64,000 nucleotides of DNA from Bin87 sp963665395 (GTDB taxonomy: Bacteria; Chloroflexota; Dehalococcoidia; Lucifugimonadales; UBA3495). Shown here piece after piece: positions 1 through 7,764 of this stretch. Position 1 is the stretch's first letter, and every line of letters starts with the position of its first letter. Below the pieces are notes generated by a model. That model searched no databases, was not told the DNA's origin, and saw nothing but the letters and a program-made list of their open reading frames with translations. Where the stretch lies: NCBI GenBank assembly GCA_963665395.2, contig OY762251.1:1488001-1552000 (forward strand), given 5' to 3'. The position numbers and the translations under genes were made by a program.

Positions 1-44
1 AGCGAAAGCCGGAATGACGGGAGTGGAGGAGTCCAACTGCGTAA
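1..44. repeat. Right end of an F-type inverted-repeat element
   Basis: The window opens inside a repeat. An arm reading AAAGCCGGAATGACGGGAG is followed by TCCAACTGCGTAAGTC, which resembles the ends of the complete F element at 9033-9195. The next bases (ATCCCGATTCTGACA) look like the end of an E element, so an F insertion in an E copy is likely, as at 9033. The left half lies outside the window. Confidence 0.5.
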
Positions 45-80
45 GTCGTATCCCGATTCTGACAATCCCCGCTGGGCCAG

Positions 81-1013
81 TTAATCGTCGGCGGCTACGG
101 CCACCGCTTCCGGTTCAACCAGGCGGTTGTCCACCAGATCCGTACTGCACGCCGCGCCGTCCAGCAGGCCCCAGCGCACCATCCAGTGGTAAGTGTCCTC
201 GACGATCTCGTCCGTGTAGGGGGTGTTGTAGGAGTAGCGGAGGCGGGGCAGGTGGAAGTCTTCGGGAGTGAGGCCGCCGTATTGGGCCGCCGCGGCGGCG
301 AAGCGGGGTTCCTCGATGAGATAGCGGACGTACTTCCGCTTGTCGTCGTTGATGCGGTTCACCGCCTTGACGATGGCCCGGTTGATGGCGGCGAAGGTCG
401 CCTCATCCATGTTGTCGCTGGCGTTCTCGGCGCCCAGGTAGTGGCCCTCACAGACGGCGCGGCAGCCCTGCTTTTCGGCCAGGGTGATCCAGGGTTCCAT
501 CAGGGCGGCGGCGTCAACTTCGCCGTTCATCATGGCCTCGAACCGGAACTGCGGCGAGCCGTAATGCACCAGCTTCAGCTTTTCCTCGGGCAGGTAGCCC
601 GACAGCAGCCGCAGGGCGACGTAGTGGGAACCGGCGTGGAACTGCACCGCCACCGGCTTGTTGCCCAGGGTACCGGGGTAGTAATGGGGAGAGTCGGGAC
701 GCACCATGATGGCCTGGGTGGCGACGGCGGAACGGAGGGCGATGATGCGCGCGCCCTGCTTGCTTTCATAGGCCCGACGGACCTGCCCTTCCTCTCAAGC
801 GCGGTAGATGGCGACCTGCGCCTCCTCAAAGGCCACGTGGCCCAGGATGGGATTGACGTCCTCCGGGTTCGCGGTGGGCGTAACCTTGCCGCTGTTGCGG
901 GCCTGGACAAACTCCATGTCGATGCCCTCGGCCTCAAACAGCCCTTCGTCCTTGGCAACCAGCCAGGGCAGGCTGAACACGACGCCGCTGATTTCGCTGA
1001 CCACTTTCTTCAT
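81..1013 (-). pseudogene. ThiY/NMT1-like ABC substrate-binding protein with an in-frame TGA
   Basis: Translation from the ATG at 1013 (GGAGG just upstream) begins MKKVVSEISGVVFSLPWLVAKD and reads to IYRA, then meets TGA at 795-797. The same frame then continues EEGQVRRAYESKQGARIIALRSAVATQAI and on through MVRPDSPHYYPGTL to a stop at 81. The whole reads as one NMT1/THI5-like periplasmic binding protein of about 310 residues. In that family such proteins bind pyrimidine precursors (formylaminopyrimidine for ThiY), nitrate or sulfonates. The TenA gene just upstream on the same strand favours thiamine-pyrimidine salvage (inference). The lost codon could have been TGG (Trp). No lipoprotein signal is evident at the N terminus. 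A nonsense mutation, a sequencing error or, least likely, recoding would all explain the TGA. No permease or ATPase of this transporter is adjacent. Confidence 0.75.
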
Positions 1014-1124
1014 TGCTACCGCCTCCACGGGTGAGACTTTATCGTGCGAGGCAGTTTAGCAAGGCCGGGCGGCAGCGTCCAACGAGGCAGGATAATTCGC
1101 CGAGATTCAGCCGACCGTTGCGTC

Positions 1125-1257
1125 GGTAGCGTTCCGTTTTAGGTGGTTTGGTTTTTGTCATTGCGAGCGTAGCGTGGCAATCCCGTTGGCGTAGCAGCAG
1201 TTTTAGTCGCTCGGATACCCCGCTGGGAAACTGAACCACCTAAATTGCAACGCTACC
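1125..1257. mobile_element. B element (MITE-like, 133 bp) with 10-bp target duplication
   Basis: Left end GGTAGCGTTCCGTTTTAGG and right end (reverse complement) GGTAGCGTTGCAATTTAGG are imperfect terminal inverted repeats. They are flanked by identical 10-bp copies of CCGTTGCGTC at 1115-1124 and 1258-1267. The interior carries half of a C repeat (TGTCATTGCGAGC). No ORF is present. The right end supplies the stop codon of tenA at 1253-1255. Confidence 0.85.
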
Positions 1258-1933
1258 CCGTTGCGTCGTGCCAGTTGACGCCGCGATAACAGGCTTCCCA
1301 GAAGAGGTACTCGTAGCGCAGGGTGGTGCGGAAGATACGCTCCAGGTTGGCGGCCTTGGTGGCATTGGCCCGCTCGCCGGCGTCGTTCAGCCGCTCCGTG
1401 AACCAGGCCACCACGTCGCCCAGCGCTTCGGGGCTGTGGATGTCGATCCAGCCCTGATAGACGGCGTTGTTGGGCTGGGCGCCGGCGTTGATGAGGCGGG
1501 CCGCCCAGTCCAGGTAGGTGCCCTCGGTGACGTAGAACAGGGCCAGCAGGTCGTCGAAGTCGCCCTCCAGGGCCGTCCGCACCATGAAGTCGCCGAAGCC
1601 CTGAGTGACGGGGTTGGCTTCGGTTTCCAGGTACTGCTCCGCCGTGACGCCCAGGTCGTGAAAGCCGTTGAGGAACAGGTCGTTCTCAGCGGACAGGAAG
1701 TTGCCCAGGAAGCCGGCCAGTATCTTGCCGGCGTCGTAGTCGGGCGCGGCCTTGGCGATGGCGATGGAGGTCAGCTTGACCAGATCCTTGCAGAACACGT
1801 AGTCCTGCCGGAAGTAGTCGCGGAACCTGGCGATGTCCAGGCTGCCGTCGCCCATCTCCAGCACGAAGGGATGGGTGACCATGGCTTCCCACTGGTTGTG
1901 ATACTTGGCGCGGAGGTCGTCGGTAAAGGCCAT
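1253..1933 (-). CDS. tenA: TenA/PqqC-family protein (aminopyrimidine aminohydrolase-like)
   Basis: A 226-residue protein, the usual TenA length. TenA enzymes hydrolyse aminopyrimidine or thiamine in thiamine salvage in the cytoplasm. Family acidic/aromatic positions are visible: D39, D44-Y45 (RDYFRQDY) and E213 (FWEACY). The segment where classical TenA has its PCxW active-site Cys reads ALFYVTEG (131-138) with no Cys. That suggests the Cys-less branch of the family, although Cys215 exists elsewhere. It precedes the ThiY-like binding protein in the same orientation, which supports pyrimidine uptake and salvage. The final codons are altered: the TAG stop lies inside an inserted B element. Removing the element and one target copy would give an ending ...DATVG instead of ...DATG. 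The start ATG has a weak GAG-type ribosome site. Confidence 0.85.
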   Translation of the reverse strand: MAFTDDLRAKYHNQWEAMVTHPFVLEMGDGSLDIARFRDYFRQDYVFCKDLVKLTSIAIAKAAPDYDAGKILAGFLGNFLSAENDLFLNGFHDLGVTAEQYLETEANPVTQGFGDFMVRTALEGDFDDLLALFYVTEGTYLDWAARLINAGAQPNNAVYQGWIDIHSPEALGDVVAWFTERLNDAGERANATKAANLERIFRTTLRYEYLFWEACYRGVNWHDATG

Positions 1934-1952
1934 GATACTTGCTCCTGCAAAC

Positions 1953-2045
1953 TGTCATTGCGAGCGCAGCGTGGCAATCTCGTTAGGGCAAGGGTCGTCG
2001 CTTCGGCATCGAGATTGCCACGTCGCTGCGCTCTTCGCAATGACA
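1953..2045. repeat. C repeat (hairpin, TGTCATTGCGAGC ends)
   Basis: Inverted repeat with left arm TGTCATTGCGAGCGCAGCG and right arm ending TTCGCAATGACA. It fills the gap between tenA and the CoxG-like gene and could fold into a long hairpin in either transcript. Related copies lie at 4473, 5204, 28938, 30871, 49316 and 50889. Confidence 0.8.
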
Positions 2046-2056
2046 GTTAGGGCGTT

Positions 2057-2491
2057 TCAGACGGACTCCGCCAGGCAGCCGAAGAAGCGGTCCATCATCC
2101 CCTTGGCCACCGAACCCATCATGCGCTGGCCGACGCGGGCGACGGATCCGCCCACCTGGCTGTCGGCGTCAACGTGGACGTTGGTGCCGCCGTCACCTGC
2201 TGGAGTCAGCGTCACGGTGGACACGCCGCTGGCGAAGCCCAGGTTGCCGGAACCCTCGACGGTCATCTTGTAGGAATGGGGCGGGTCCAGGTCGGACAGG
2301 GCCACCGTGGCGGTGAAGTTGCCGCTGATGGGGCCGACGCGCACGGTGGCAGCGGCGCGGTAGCGGTCCGGGCCGTCCGGCTCGATGCTGCGGCAGCCGG
2401 GAATGCAGCCGGCCAGCGCTTCGGGGTTCATCAGCGTGTCCCAAACCGCTTGGGGCGGCTTGTTGAAATGGTAATCGGCGGAAAGTTCCAT
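2057..2491 (-). CDS. CoxG-like SRPBCC-family protein
   Basis: A 144-residue protein beginning MELSADYHFNKPPQAVWDTL, then NPEALAGCIPGCRSIE, the typical opening of the CoxG/SRPBCC family (carbon monoxide dehydrogenase subunit G type), and ending MMDRFFGCLAES. The fold makes a hydrophobic cavity. In cox clusters CoxG helps maturation or membrane attachment of the Mo-hydroxylase. No CO dehydrogenase subunits are nearby, so that role cannot be assumed here. A longer open frame upstream to 3184 is only the antisense-frame shadow of the neighbouring membrane protein. The ATG at 2491 gives the family start. Confidence 0.8.
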   Translation of the reverse strand: MELSADYHFNKPPQAVWDTLMNPEALAGCIPGCRSIEPDGPDRYRAAATVRVGPISGNFTATVALSDLDPPHSYKMTVEGSGNLGFASGVSTVTLTPAGDGGTNVHVDADSQVGGSVARVGQRMMGSVAKGMMDRFFGCLAESV

Positions 2492-2523
2492 GATTGAAGG
2501 ATTATAGCAGGGGTGGGCGCGGG

Positions 2524-3177
2524 TCAATCGTCCGATGTCGTCGCCGGCGCGTTGCCGGCGGCCCGGGCTGGCTCTTCGCGTTTCTTGCTCGGAAAGATGC
2601 CCTTGAATATCCCGAAGACGAGCCGGAGGGCAAATTCCAGAGCGACCAGGAACAGCCAGTAGTAGATGATGGTTCCCCACTGGCTGTTGACCTCTCGCAA
2701 AACGGCCAGCGAAGCGCCCACGTCCACGGGCGATGCGTTGACCAGCAGGAAGGACAGCACCGCGAAGGGCAGTATCTTCGCCAGATCCCGGGACAGGTCT
2801 TCGTCGTAGTACGCGCACACCCGGACGGCGCTTACCGTCGCCAGAGCGATGATGAGTATCTGGGACAACGCGCGGCCTTCCGACAGGAACGCCAGCATCA
2901 CCGTAAGGATGGCGACCCAGAAGAAGGCAAAAGCCGGGAACAGCACGATGAATCTGATCACGTACCAGATCAGGGAGAAGAAGTCCCGCAGCGCCGGAAC
3001 GCTGGAGGCATCGTTCCGGGACAGATCGATGTTGAATATGTCCCGCCCCGCGATGAAGCGGTAGAACTTGAAAATGAAAACGGCGTAAATCGCCATGCCC
3101 AGCACGTAGATCGCCACCGGCAGCAGCGCCCGGAGGGCGTCGTACGGGTTCAACCCGTTGAGAAAAGCGCCGTCCAT
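2524..3177 (-). CDS. Multi-pass membrane protein of unknown function
   Basis: 217 residues with hydrophobic segments at roughly 17-38 (ALLPVAIYVLGMAIYAVFIF), 70-95, 105-120, 135-150 and 170-195, so about five membrane spans. A polar, basic C-terminal tail (PSKKREEPARAAGNAP) is probably cytoplasmic. I do not recognise a family. It lies 19 bp after the M20 hydrolase and 32 bp before the CoxG-like gene on the same strand, so it is probably cotranscribed with them. Confidence 0.7.
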   Translation of the reverse strand: MDGAFLNGLNPYDALRALLPVAIYVLGMAIYAVFIFKFYRFIAGRDIFNIDLSRNDASSVPALRDFFSLIWYVIRFIVLFPAFAFFWVAILTVMLAFLSEGRALSQILIIALATVSAVRVCAYYDEDLSRDLAKILPFAVLSFLLVNASPVDVGASLAVLREVNSQWGTIIYYWLFLVALEFALRLVFGIFKGIFPSKKREEPARAAGNAPATTSDD

Positions 3178-3196
3178 ATCGCACTACCTCTTTTCA

Positions 3197-4447
3197 CTAC
3201 CGCCCGTCCGCCAGCAGCAGCGCGTTGAGCAGCACCTGGGCGCCGTTGGCGCAGTCTTCGGGGGCGCTGTATTCCGCCGGGGCATGGCTGATGCCGTTGA
3301 CGCTGGGGACGAATACCATCGCCGCCGGCGTGATCGCCGCGATGGCCTGGGCATCGTGGCCGGCGCCGCTGGGCAGGCTGACGTGCTCCAGGCCGGCCAT
3401 GCCGGCGGCGTCGGCAATGAGCTGCTGCATATTGTTGGAGATGGGAACCGACGGCGTGTTGCGCTGCGCCGTGACCGTGATGTTGACGTTCTCGGCGTGG
3501 GCCACTTCCTCGGCGGTGCGCCGCAACTCGACCTCGGCGGCGTTCAGCGATTCCATCCGCTCGTCGCGGAACTCGACGCCCACCTGCACCCGGCCGGGTA
3601 TCACGTTGCCGGCATTGGGATGCACGTCCATGCTGCCCACCGTGCCGACCCGGCAGACTTCCATCTCGCCGGCGATGTGGCGGACGGCCAGGGCGATCTG
3701 GGCTGCTGCCGACATGGCGTCCCGGCGCAGGGACATGGGCGTGGTGCCGGCGTGGTTGGCCTCACCCACGATGTCAACGTGATAAACCGAGCGCCCGGTG
3801 ATGCCGGTGACTACGCCGATGGGGAACCCGCCCCGGTGCAGAGTCGGCCCCTGCTCAATGTGCAGTTCCAGGTAGCAGGCCAGCTCCTCGGGACGGCGGC
3901 GGGCTGCTGCGATGCGGGAGATGTTGCCGCCGATGTGGGGCAGGGTGTCGGTCAGGGTCACGCCGTCGTCGGCCACGGCGGCGAAGTCCTCGGCTTCCCA
4001 GAGGCCGGCCACGGCGCGGCTCCCCAGCAGCCAGCGGTGAAAGCTGGTGCCCTCCTCGTTGGTGAACACCATCACCTCCACGGGATGGCGCGGGGTCTGG
4101 CCGCCGTCCCGCAAAGCCTCCACGACCTCGATGGCGGCGATGACGCCCAGGGCGCCGTCGTACTGGCCGCCGCTGGGTACGGTGTCGGTGTGGGAACCGA
4201 GGACGATGGCGGGCAGCGACGGGTCGGCGCCCTCGGAACGGCCGATGATGTTCCCGGCGGGGTCGATGCGGACGGACATCCCGGCGGCCCGCATCAGGCC
4301 GCTGACGTACTCACGCCCGGCCACGTCGTGATGCGAGAAGGCGACGCGCTGCATACCGAACTCGTCTCGGCCAATCTGGCCCAGCGTGGTCAGATGGCTG
4401 TTGAGGCGGGCGGAGTTGATGGCGGCGGGGTCGGATGATGTGGTCAT
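3197..4447 (-). CDS. M20-family Zn amidohydrolase (N-carbamoyl-L-amino acid hydrolase / allantoate amidohydrolase)
   Basis: 416 residues, normal for the hydantoinase/carbamoylase group of M20 peptidases, which hydrolyse N-carbamoyl amino acids, ureidoglycine or allantoate using two metal ions. Visible motifs: GSHTDTVPSGGQYDG (84-98, with metal ligands H86 and D97), FTNEEGTSF (E131/E132), HIEQGP (H196) and SGAGHDAQ near the C terminus with the last His. The dimerisation lid (residues about 210-325) is intact. The substrate cannot be told from sequence alone. It is cytoplasmic, with no signal peptide. First gene of a likely operon with the downstream membrane protein and CoxG-like gene. Confidence 0.9.
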   Translation of the reverse strand: MTTSSDPAAINSARLNSHLTTLGQIGRDEFGMQRVAFSHHDVAGREYVSGLMRAAGMSVRIDPAGNIIGRSEGADPSLPAIVLGSHTDTVPSGGQYDGALGVIAAIEVVEALRDGGQTPRHPVEVMVFTNEEGTSFHRWLLGSRAVAGLWEAEDFAAVADDGVTLTDTLPHIGGNISRIAAARRRPEELACYLELHIEQGPTLHRGGFPIGVVTGITGRSVYHVDIVGEANHAGTTPMSLRRDAMSAAAQIALAVRHIAGEMEVCRVGTVGSMDVHPNAGNVIPGRVQVGVEFRDERMESLNAAEVELRRTAEEVAHAENVNITVTAQRNTPSVPISNNMQQLIADAAGMAGLEHVSLPSGAGHDAQAIAAITPAAMVFVPSVNGISHAPAEYSAPEDCANGAQVLLNALLLADGR

Positions 4448-4472
4448 GTTCCTTTCCAGTCTCTTTGCTACC

Positions 4473-4564
4473 TGTCATTGCGAGCGAAGCGTGGCAATCT
4501 CGTCGCATAGGGAACGTCTTCACGGGAGCGAGATTGCCACGTCGCTACGCTCCTCGCAATGACA
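4473..4564. repeat. C repeat (hairpin)
   Basis: Arms TGTCATTGCGAGCGAAGCG and CTACGCTCCTCGCAATGACA surround a variable middle. It sits between the M20 gene start and the 197-residue unknown gene. Confidence 0.8.
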
Positions 4565-4579
4565 GGCGGAGGGTGACAA

Positions 4580-5173
4580 CTAGCGGTCCGGCCCATAGAA
4601 GGGGCTTTCGTAGAACTCGCCCATCTTCAGGGTGCCGATAACTTCGTTCCACACCGGGCGGGCGCGGTCGGCGTCGTCGTCCCAATAGTCCATGGCGATG
4701 AGGCCCATCAATGCCGCCGAGGATTTGAGAGCGTAGCAGAGCCGAGTATGGGCCGGCCGCTTGGTCGGCGCGTCGATGAAGTCCATTTCGGCCCAGGCGA
4801 CGGTGATGCCGTCCAGGTTGATGGTGATGGGAGAGCCGACCCGGGTGGGTTTGCGCTCGTCGTTGGCCAGGTTCTTCTTGAGCCAGTCGGTGATGGGCGG
4901 CTGGTTCCATGGGGTAAGGTTAGCCCAATCCACGTCGGGGTGCGTGGCGGCCAGGTACATCACCCGGACGTCCAGGCGGATGTCGTCGTTGGGTGGCTTG
5001 CCGTCCGTGAACACGAATGACCGGGACCCTTTGGGCATATCCAGGATCCAGGTGTTGGGTATCTCAAAGCGCAACGCGCCCTGGTTGGCCACGAAGATGC
5101 GATTGCCCGGCTTGGCCGTCCAACCGTGGTTTTCGGGCAGGCGAAAATCCTGCATTTCCCAATTGCTGCTCAT
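4580..5173 (-). CDS. Conserved hypothetical protein, paralogue of the next gene upstream
   Basis: 197 residues, soluble, no signal peptide. It opens with a motif shared with the gene at 5344-5991 (ENHGWTAKPGNRIFVANQGA) followed by LRFEIP, and closes with the shared ...VWNEVIGTLKMGE.YESPF. I do not recognise a named family. The pattern (an aromatic N-terminal motif, a central beta-rich stretch, then YWDDDADRARPVWNEVIGTL) resembles proteins that tolerate a variable centre. The two copies probably arose by tandem duplication, now separated by a C repeat. No function can be stated. Confidence 0.75.
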   Translation of the reverse strand: MSSNWEMQDFRLPENHGWTAKPGNRIFVANQGALRFEIPNTWILDMPKGSRSFVFTDGKPPNDDIRLDVRVMYLAATHPDVDWANLTPWNQPPITDWLKKNLANDERKPTRVGSPITINLDGITVAWAEMDFIDAPTKRPAHTRLCYALKSSAALMGLIAMDYWDDDADRARPVWNEVIGTLKMGEFYESPFYGPDR

Positions 5174-5203
5174 GGCACTTCACCTGTCTTCCTTGCGTCA
5201 AAC

Positions 5204-5309
5204 TGTCATTGCGAGCGCAGCGCGGCAATCTCGTGGAGGTAACGGACGTCGCTCCGGGAACGAGATCGCCAGATTTGTCAAAGATCGGGCTGCGCTCCTC
5301 GCGATGACA
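5204..5309. repeat. C repeat (divergent hairpin)
   Basis: Left arm TGTCATTGCGAGCGCAGCG, right arm CTGCGCTCCTCGCGATGACA. The centre GTAACGGACGTCGCTCC is the version found inside A elements, linking the C and A families. Confidence 0.75.
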
Positions 5310-5343
5310 AAGTGGATACGCATGAGGCCGTAGATCAATCTGA

Positions 5344-5991
5344 TTATTTTCGCCGCCCGCCCCCGGCTCCGGGGCCGCGGAAGGGGCTGTCGTAATGCTC
5401 TCCCATTTTGAGGGTGCCCATGACGTCGTTCCAGACGGCCTTGGCGCGCTCGGCGTCCTCGGGCCAGTAGCTGAAGGTGAGCAGGGCGTGGATGGACGCT
5501 TCGGGGTCTCGGGTGATGGCGGTGCGGGTGAAAGCCGGCCGCTTCTCTCCAGGGTCAATGAACTCGGATTCGACCCACGCCATTTCCAGGTTGCCCATCT
5601 TTATGGTAAGCGGAGGCCCCGCTTTGTATTGGTCCAGACGGTCGCTTCTGCGTTTGCGCCGGCGGGAAGCCCGGTTTGGCCGGCCGCCGTTGAAATCATC
5701 CGCCGTTACGTCCTTGATGAGCTGGGACAGGGGCAGGCTGCTCCAGTCAATGTTCATACCGTAGCCGGCGTAGAACACCGTAACCTCCAGCCCCATGGTG
5801 TCGTCGGGCGGTTCGGCGTCGCGGAACTTCACCGACTTGCGGCCGGGTTCCACCAGCCAGTCCTGGGGAATCTCAAAGCGCAGCGCGCCCCGGTCGGCGA
5901 CGAAGACCTTGTTGCCCGGCTTGGCGGTCCAGCCGTGGTTGTCCGGCAGATTGAATACCTGCTTGCGCCAATTTTCCTGTTCATCCACCAT
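5344..5991 (-). CDS. Conserved hypothetical protein, tandem paralogue
   Basis: 215 residues. It shares the DNHGWTAKPGNKVFVADRGA opening plus LRFEIP, the TIKMGNLEMAWVESEFID centre (TINLDGITVAWAEMDFID in its neighbour) and the VWNDVMGTLKMGEHYDSPF end with the 197-residue protein downstream. It differs by a basic insertion (NRASRRRKRRSDRLDQ, around 107-122) and a Gly/Arg tail. It precedes its paralogue on the same strand across a C repeat. Unknown function; the duplication is clear from the sequence. Confidence 0.75.
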   Translation of the reverse strand: MVDEQENWRKQVFNLPDNHGWTAKPGNKVFVADRGALRFEIPQDWLVEPGRKSVKFRDAEPPDDTMGLEVTVFYAGYGMNIDWSSLPLSQLIKDVTADDFNGGRPNRASRRRKRRSDRLDQYKAGPPLTIKMGNLEMAWVESEFIDPGEKRPAFTRTAITRDPEASIHALLTFSYWPEDAERAKAVWNDVMGTLKMGEHYDSPFRGPGAGGGRRK

Positions 5992-6084
5992 GATTGTTCA
6001 CCTGAAATCCTCGCGGGCCGCCGTTGGTTGAAGGGTTGCCAGCGCCATTATAGCGGATGCTGGCCGGATCATCCCGGCCCTGGA

Positions 6085-7743
6085 TCATTCTTGCCGTCCT
6101 TCCTCGCGCATAGTGATTATGGCCAGCGGGATCGAGGAAACCGCCACCAGCAGCAGCGCCGGGGCGGCCGCCCGGGCGAAGAAGGCTTCCTCCGCAGCGG
6201 CCCAGATGGATGAGGCCAGGGTGGTGAATCCGATGGGGCTGAGGATGAGGGTGGCCGGCAGTTCCTTCATGGTCAGCAGGAACACCAGCGCCGCGCCGGT
6301 CAGGATGCCGGGACGAATCAGGGGCAGCGTCACCTTCAGGAACACGGTCACCGGGCGTTTGCCCAGGCTGCGGGCGGCGTCCTCATACTCCGGCCGAACC
6401 TGAACCAGCGAGGCCCGCAATGACCCCACCGCCGCCGGCAGGAACAGGGTGACGTAGGCCACGGCCAGCATGGCCAGCGACTGGTAAAGCCAGGTGGCGT
6501 AGTTGGCTCCGAAATAGACCAGACCCAGGGCGATGACGATGCCGGGGAGGGCGAAACCGACGAAGCCCAGCCGTTCCAGCCAGCGGCTGAAGGGGCCGGG
6601 ATGGCGCACCGCCAGCATCGCGATTGGCACGGCGCAGAGCACGGTCAGCACGGCGGCCAGCGCCGCCACGCCTACCGAGTTGGCCGCCGCTGTCCACAGC
6701 AGCAGGAGCGGCTCGCCAGCGGCGACGCCCCGCACCGTCCAATAGGACAGCACGGCCATTGGCAAGCCCAAGGAGATCAGGACGATGGCCCCGCAATAGG
6801 CCAGAGCTGGCCAGCGCCAGCCCCCTAACGGGACCGGCTCCGGCCGGCGCGACGTTCCACCTCCGCTGCGATAATAGCGTCCGCTGCCGGCGTTGCGGGC
6901 TGCATTTTCACCCCACACCACCATCAGGGCCAGGATAATGAGAGCCAGGGACCAGGCGGCGGCCAGCGTGCGGTTCAGCGCGGCTCCGTACTGGATGAAA
7001 ATGCTCCAGGTGAACGTCTCGTAGCGCATCATGGCGACGGCGCCGAAGTCGCTGAGGGCATACAGAGCGGCGAGTAGCCCGCCGGCGAGGATGGCCGGCC
7101 GCAGCATGGGCAGGGTGACGCTGTGAAAGGTCTGCCAGCGGCTGCGGCCCAGGGCGCGGGCCGATTCCTCCAGGGATACGTCCATGTTCCAGAGAGCGGC
7201 GCGGATTGGCAGCAGCACGTAGGGGAAGCTGAGGATGATCAGCGTAAAAGCCGCGCCGGGGAAGCCGTAGATGCTGGGGATCCGTTCCACGCCAAAAGCC
7301 CCTTCCAGCCAGCCCTGCAGGATGCCGCGAGGCCCCAGACCCACCGCGATGGCGAACCCTACGATGTACGACGGCAGCGCCAGCGGCAGCATGGTCGCTA
7401 CCCGCCAGAAACCCCGGAAGGGCAGATCCGCGCGCACGGTGAGCCAGGCCAGCGGCGCGGCGATGATTACGCAGCCCACCATTACCGCGCCCATAAGCGC
7501 CACGGTACGGAGCGCCACCGAGAGCGTGCGGACCCGGAAGATGAGGTCGGCCGCCTCCGGGCCGGCGCCCAGGGTGCGCAGGACGAGATAAACGGGCGCG
7601 ACGAGCAGCAACGCCGCGATCAGCAGGGCCGGCGCCCACGCTACGGCCGGCGGACGGGCCATGCCCTCAAACAGCCAGCCGCCACCGAGCCCCAGGTCAA
7701 TCACCCGCCGGGTTGGCCCGGTTATCTTGGCGGCGAATGACAT
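6085..7743 (-). CDS. Iron(III)-type ABC transporter permease (FbpB/SfuB-like, two fused permease domains)
   Basis: 552 residues with about twelve hydrophobic segments in two repeated halves. Each half carries the inner-membrane permease EAA loop (EESARALGRSRWQTFHSVTL and EDAARSLGKRPVTVFLKVTL), which contacts the ATPase. This double-domain layout is that of Fe(III) (FbpB/SfuB) and thiamine (ThiP) permeases. It starts 21 bp after the DtxR-family repressor and in the same direction, which favours iron or manganese over thiamine (inference). The cognate binding protein and ATPase are not in the window. Confidence 0.85.
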   Translation of the reverse strand: MSFAAKITGPTRRVIDLGLGGGWLFEGMARPPAVAWAPALLIAALLLVAPVYLVLRTLGAGPEAADLIFRVRTLSVALRTVALMGAVMVGCVIIAAPLAWLTVRADLPFRGFWRVATMLPLALPSYIVGFAIAVGLGPRGILQGWLEGAFGVERIPSIYGFPGAAFTLIILSFPYVLLPIRAALWNMDVSLEESARALGRSRWQTFHSVTLPMLRPAILAGGLLAALYALSDFGAVAMMRYETFTWSIFIQYGAALNRTLAAAWSLALIILALMVVWGENAARNAGSGRYYRSGGGTSRRPEPVPLGGWRWPALAYCGAIVLISLGLPMAVLSYWTVRGVAAGEPLLLLWTAAANSVGVAALAAVLTVLCAVPIAMLAVRHPGPFSRWLERLGFVGFALPGIVIALGLVYFGANYATWLYQSLAMLAVAYVTLFLPAAVGSLRASLVQVRPEYEDAARSLGKRPVTVFLKVTLPLIRPGILTGAALVFLLTMKELPATLILSPIGFTTLASSIWAAAEEAFFARAAAPALLLVAVSSIPLAIITMREEGRQE

Positions 7744-7764
7744 CGGCAGGGCCGCCCCCCAGGC

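Noticed and set aside
730..800. SECIS element for selenocysteine at the TGA of the ThiY-like gene
   Set aside because: The hairpin after the TGA has a 3-nt loop and no typical GGU loop features; ABC binding proteins of this family are not selenoproteins. A nonsense mutation is simpler.
1014..2056. TPP riboswitch ahead of the tenA/thiY-like genes
   Set aside because: I looked for the CTGAGA and ACC-TGA core boxes in both gaps and found only B and C repeats.
2492..3184. N-terminal extension of the CoxG-like gene up to 3184
   Set aside because: It is the shadow of the membrane-protein gene in another frame; family similarity starts at the ATG at 2491.
6085..7743. Calling the double permease ThiP because thiamine genes lie nearby
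   Set aside because: It follows a DtxR-family metal repressor at 21 bp and is separated from the tenA region by five other genes, so an iron-type permease is better supported.
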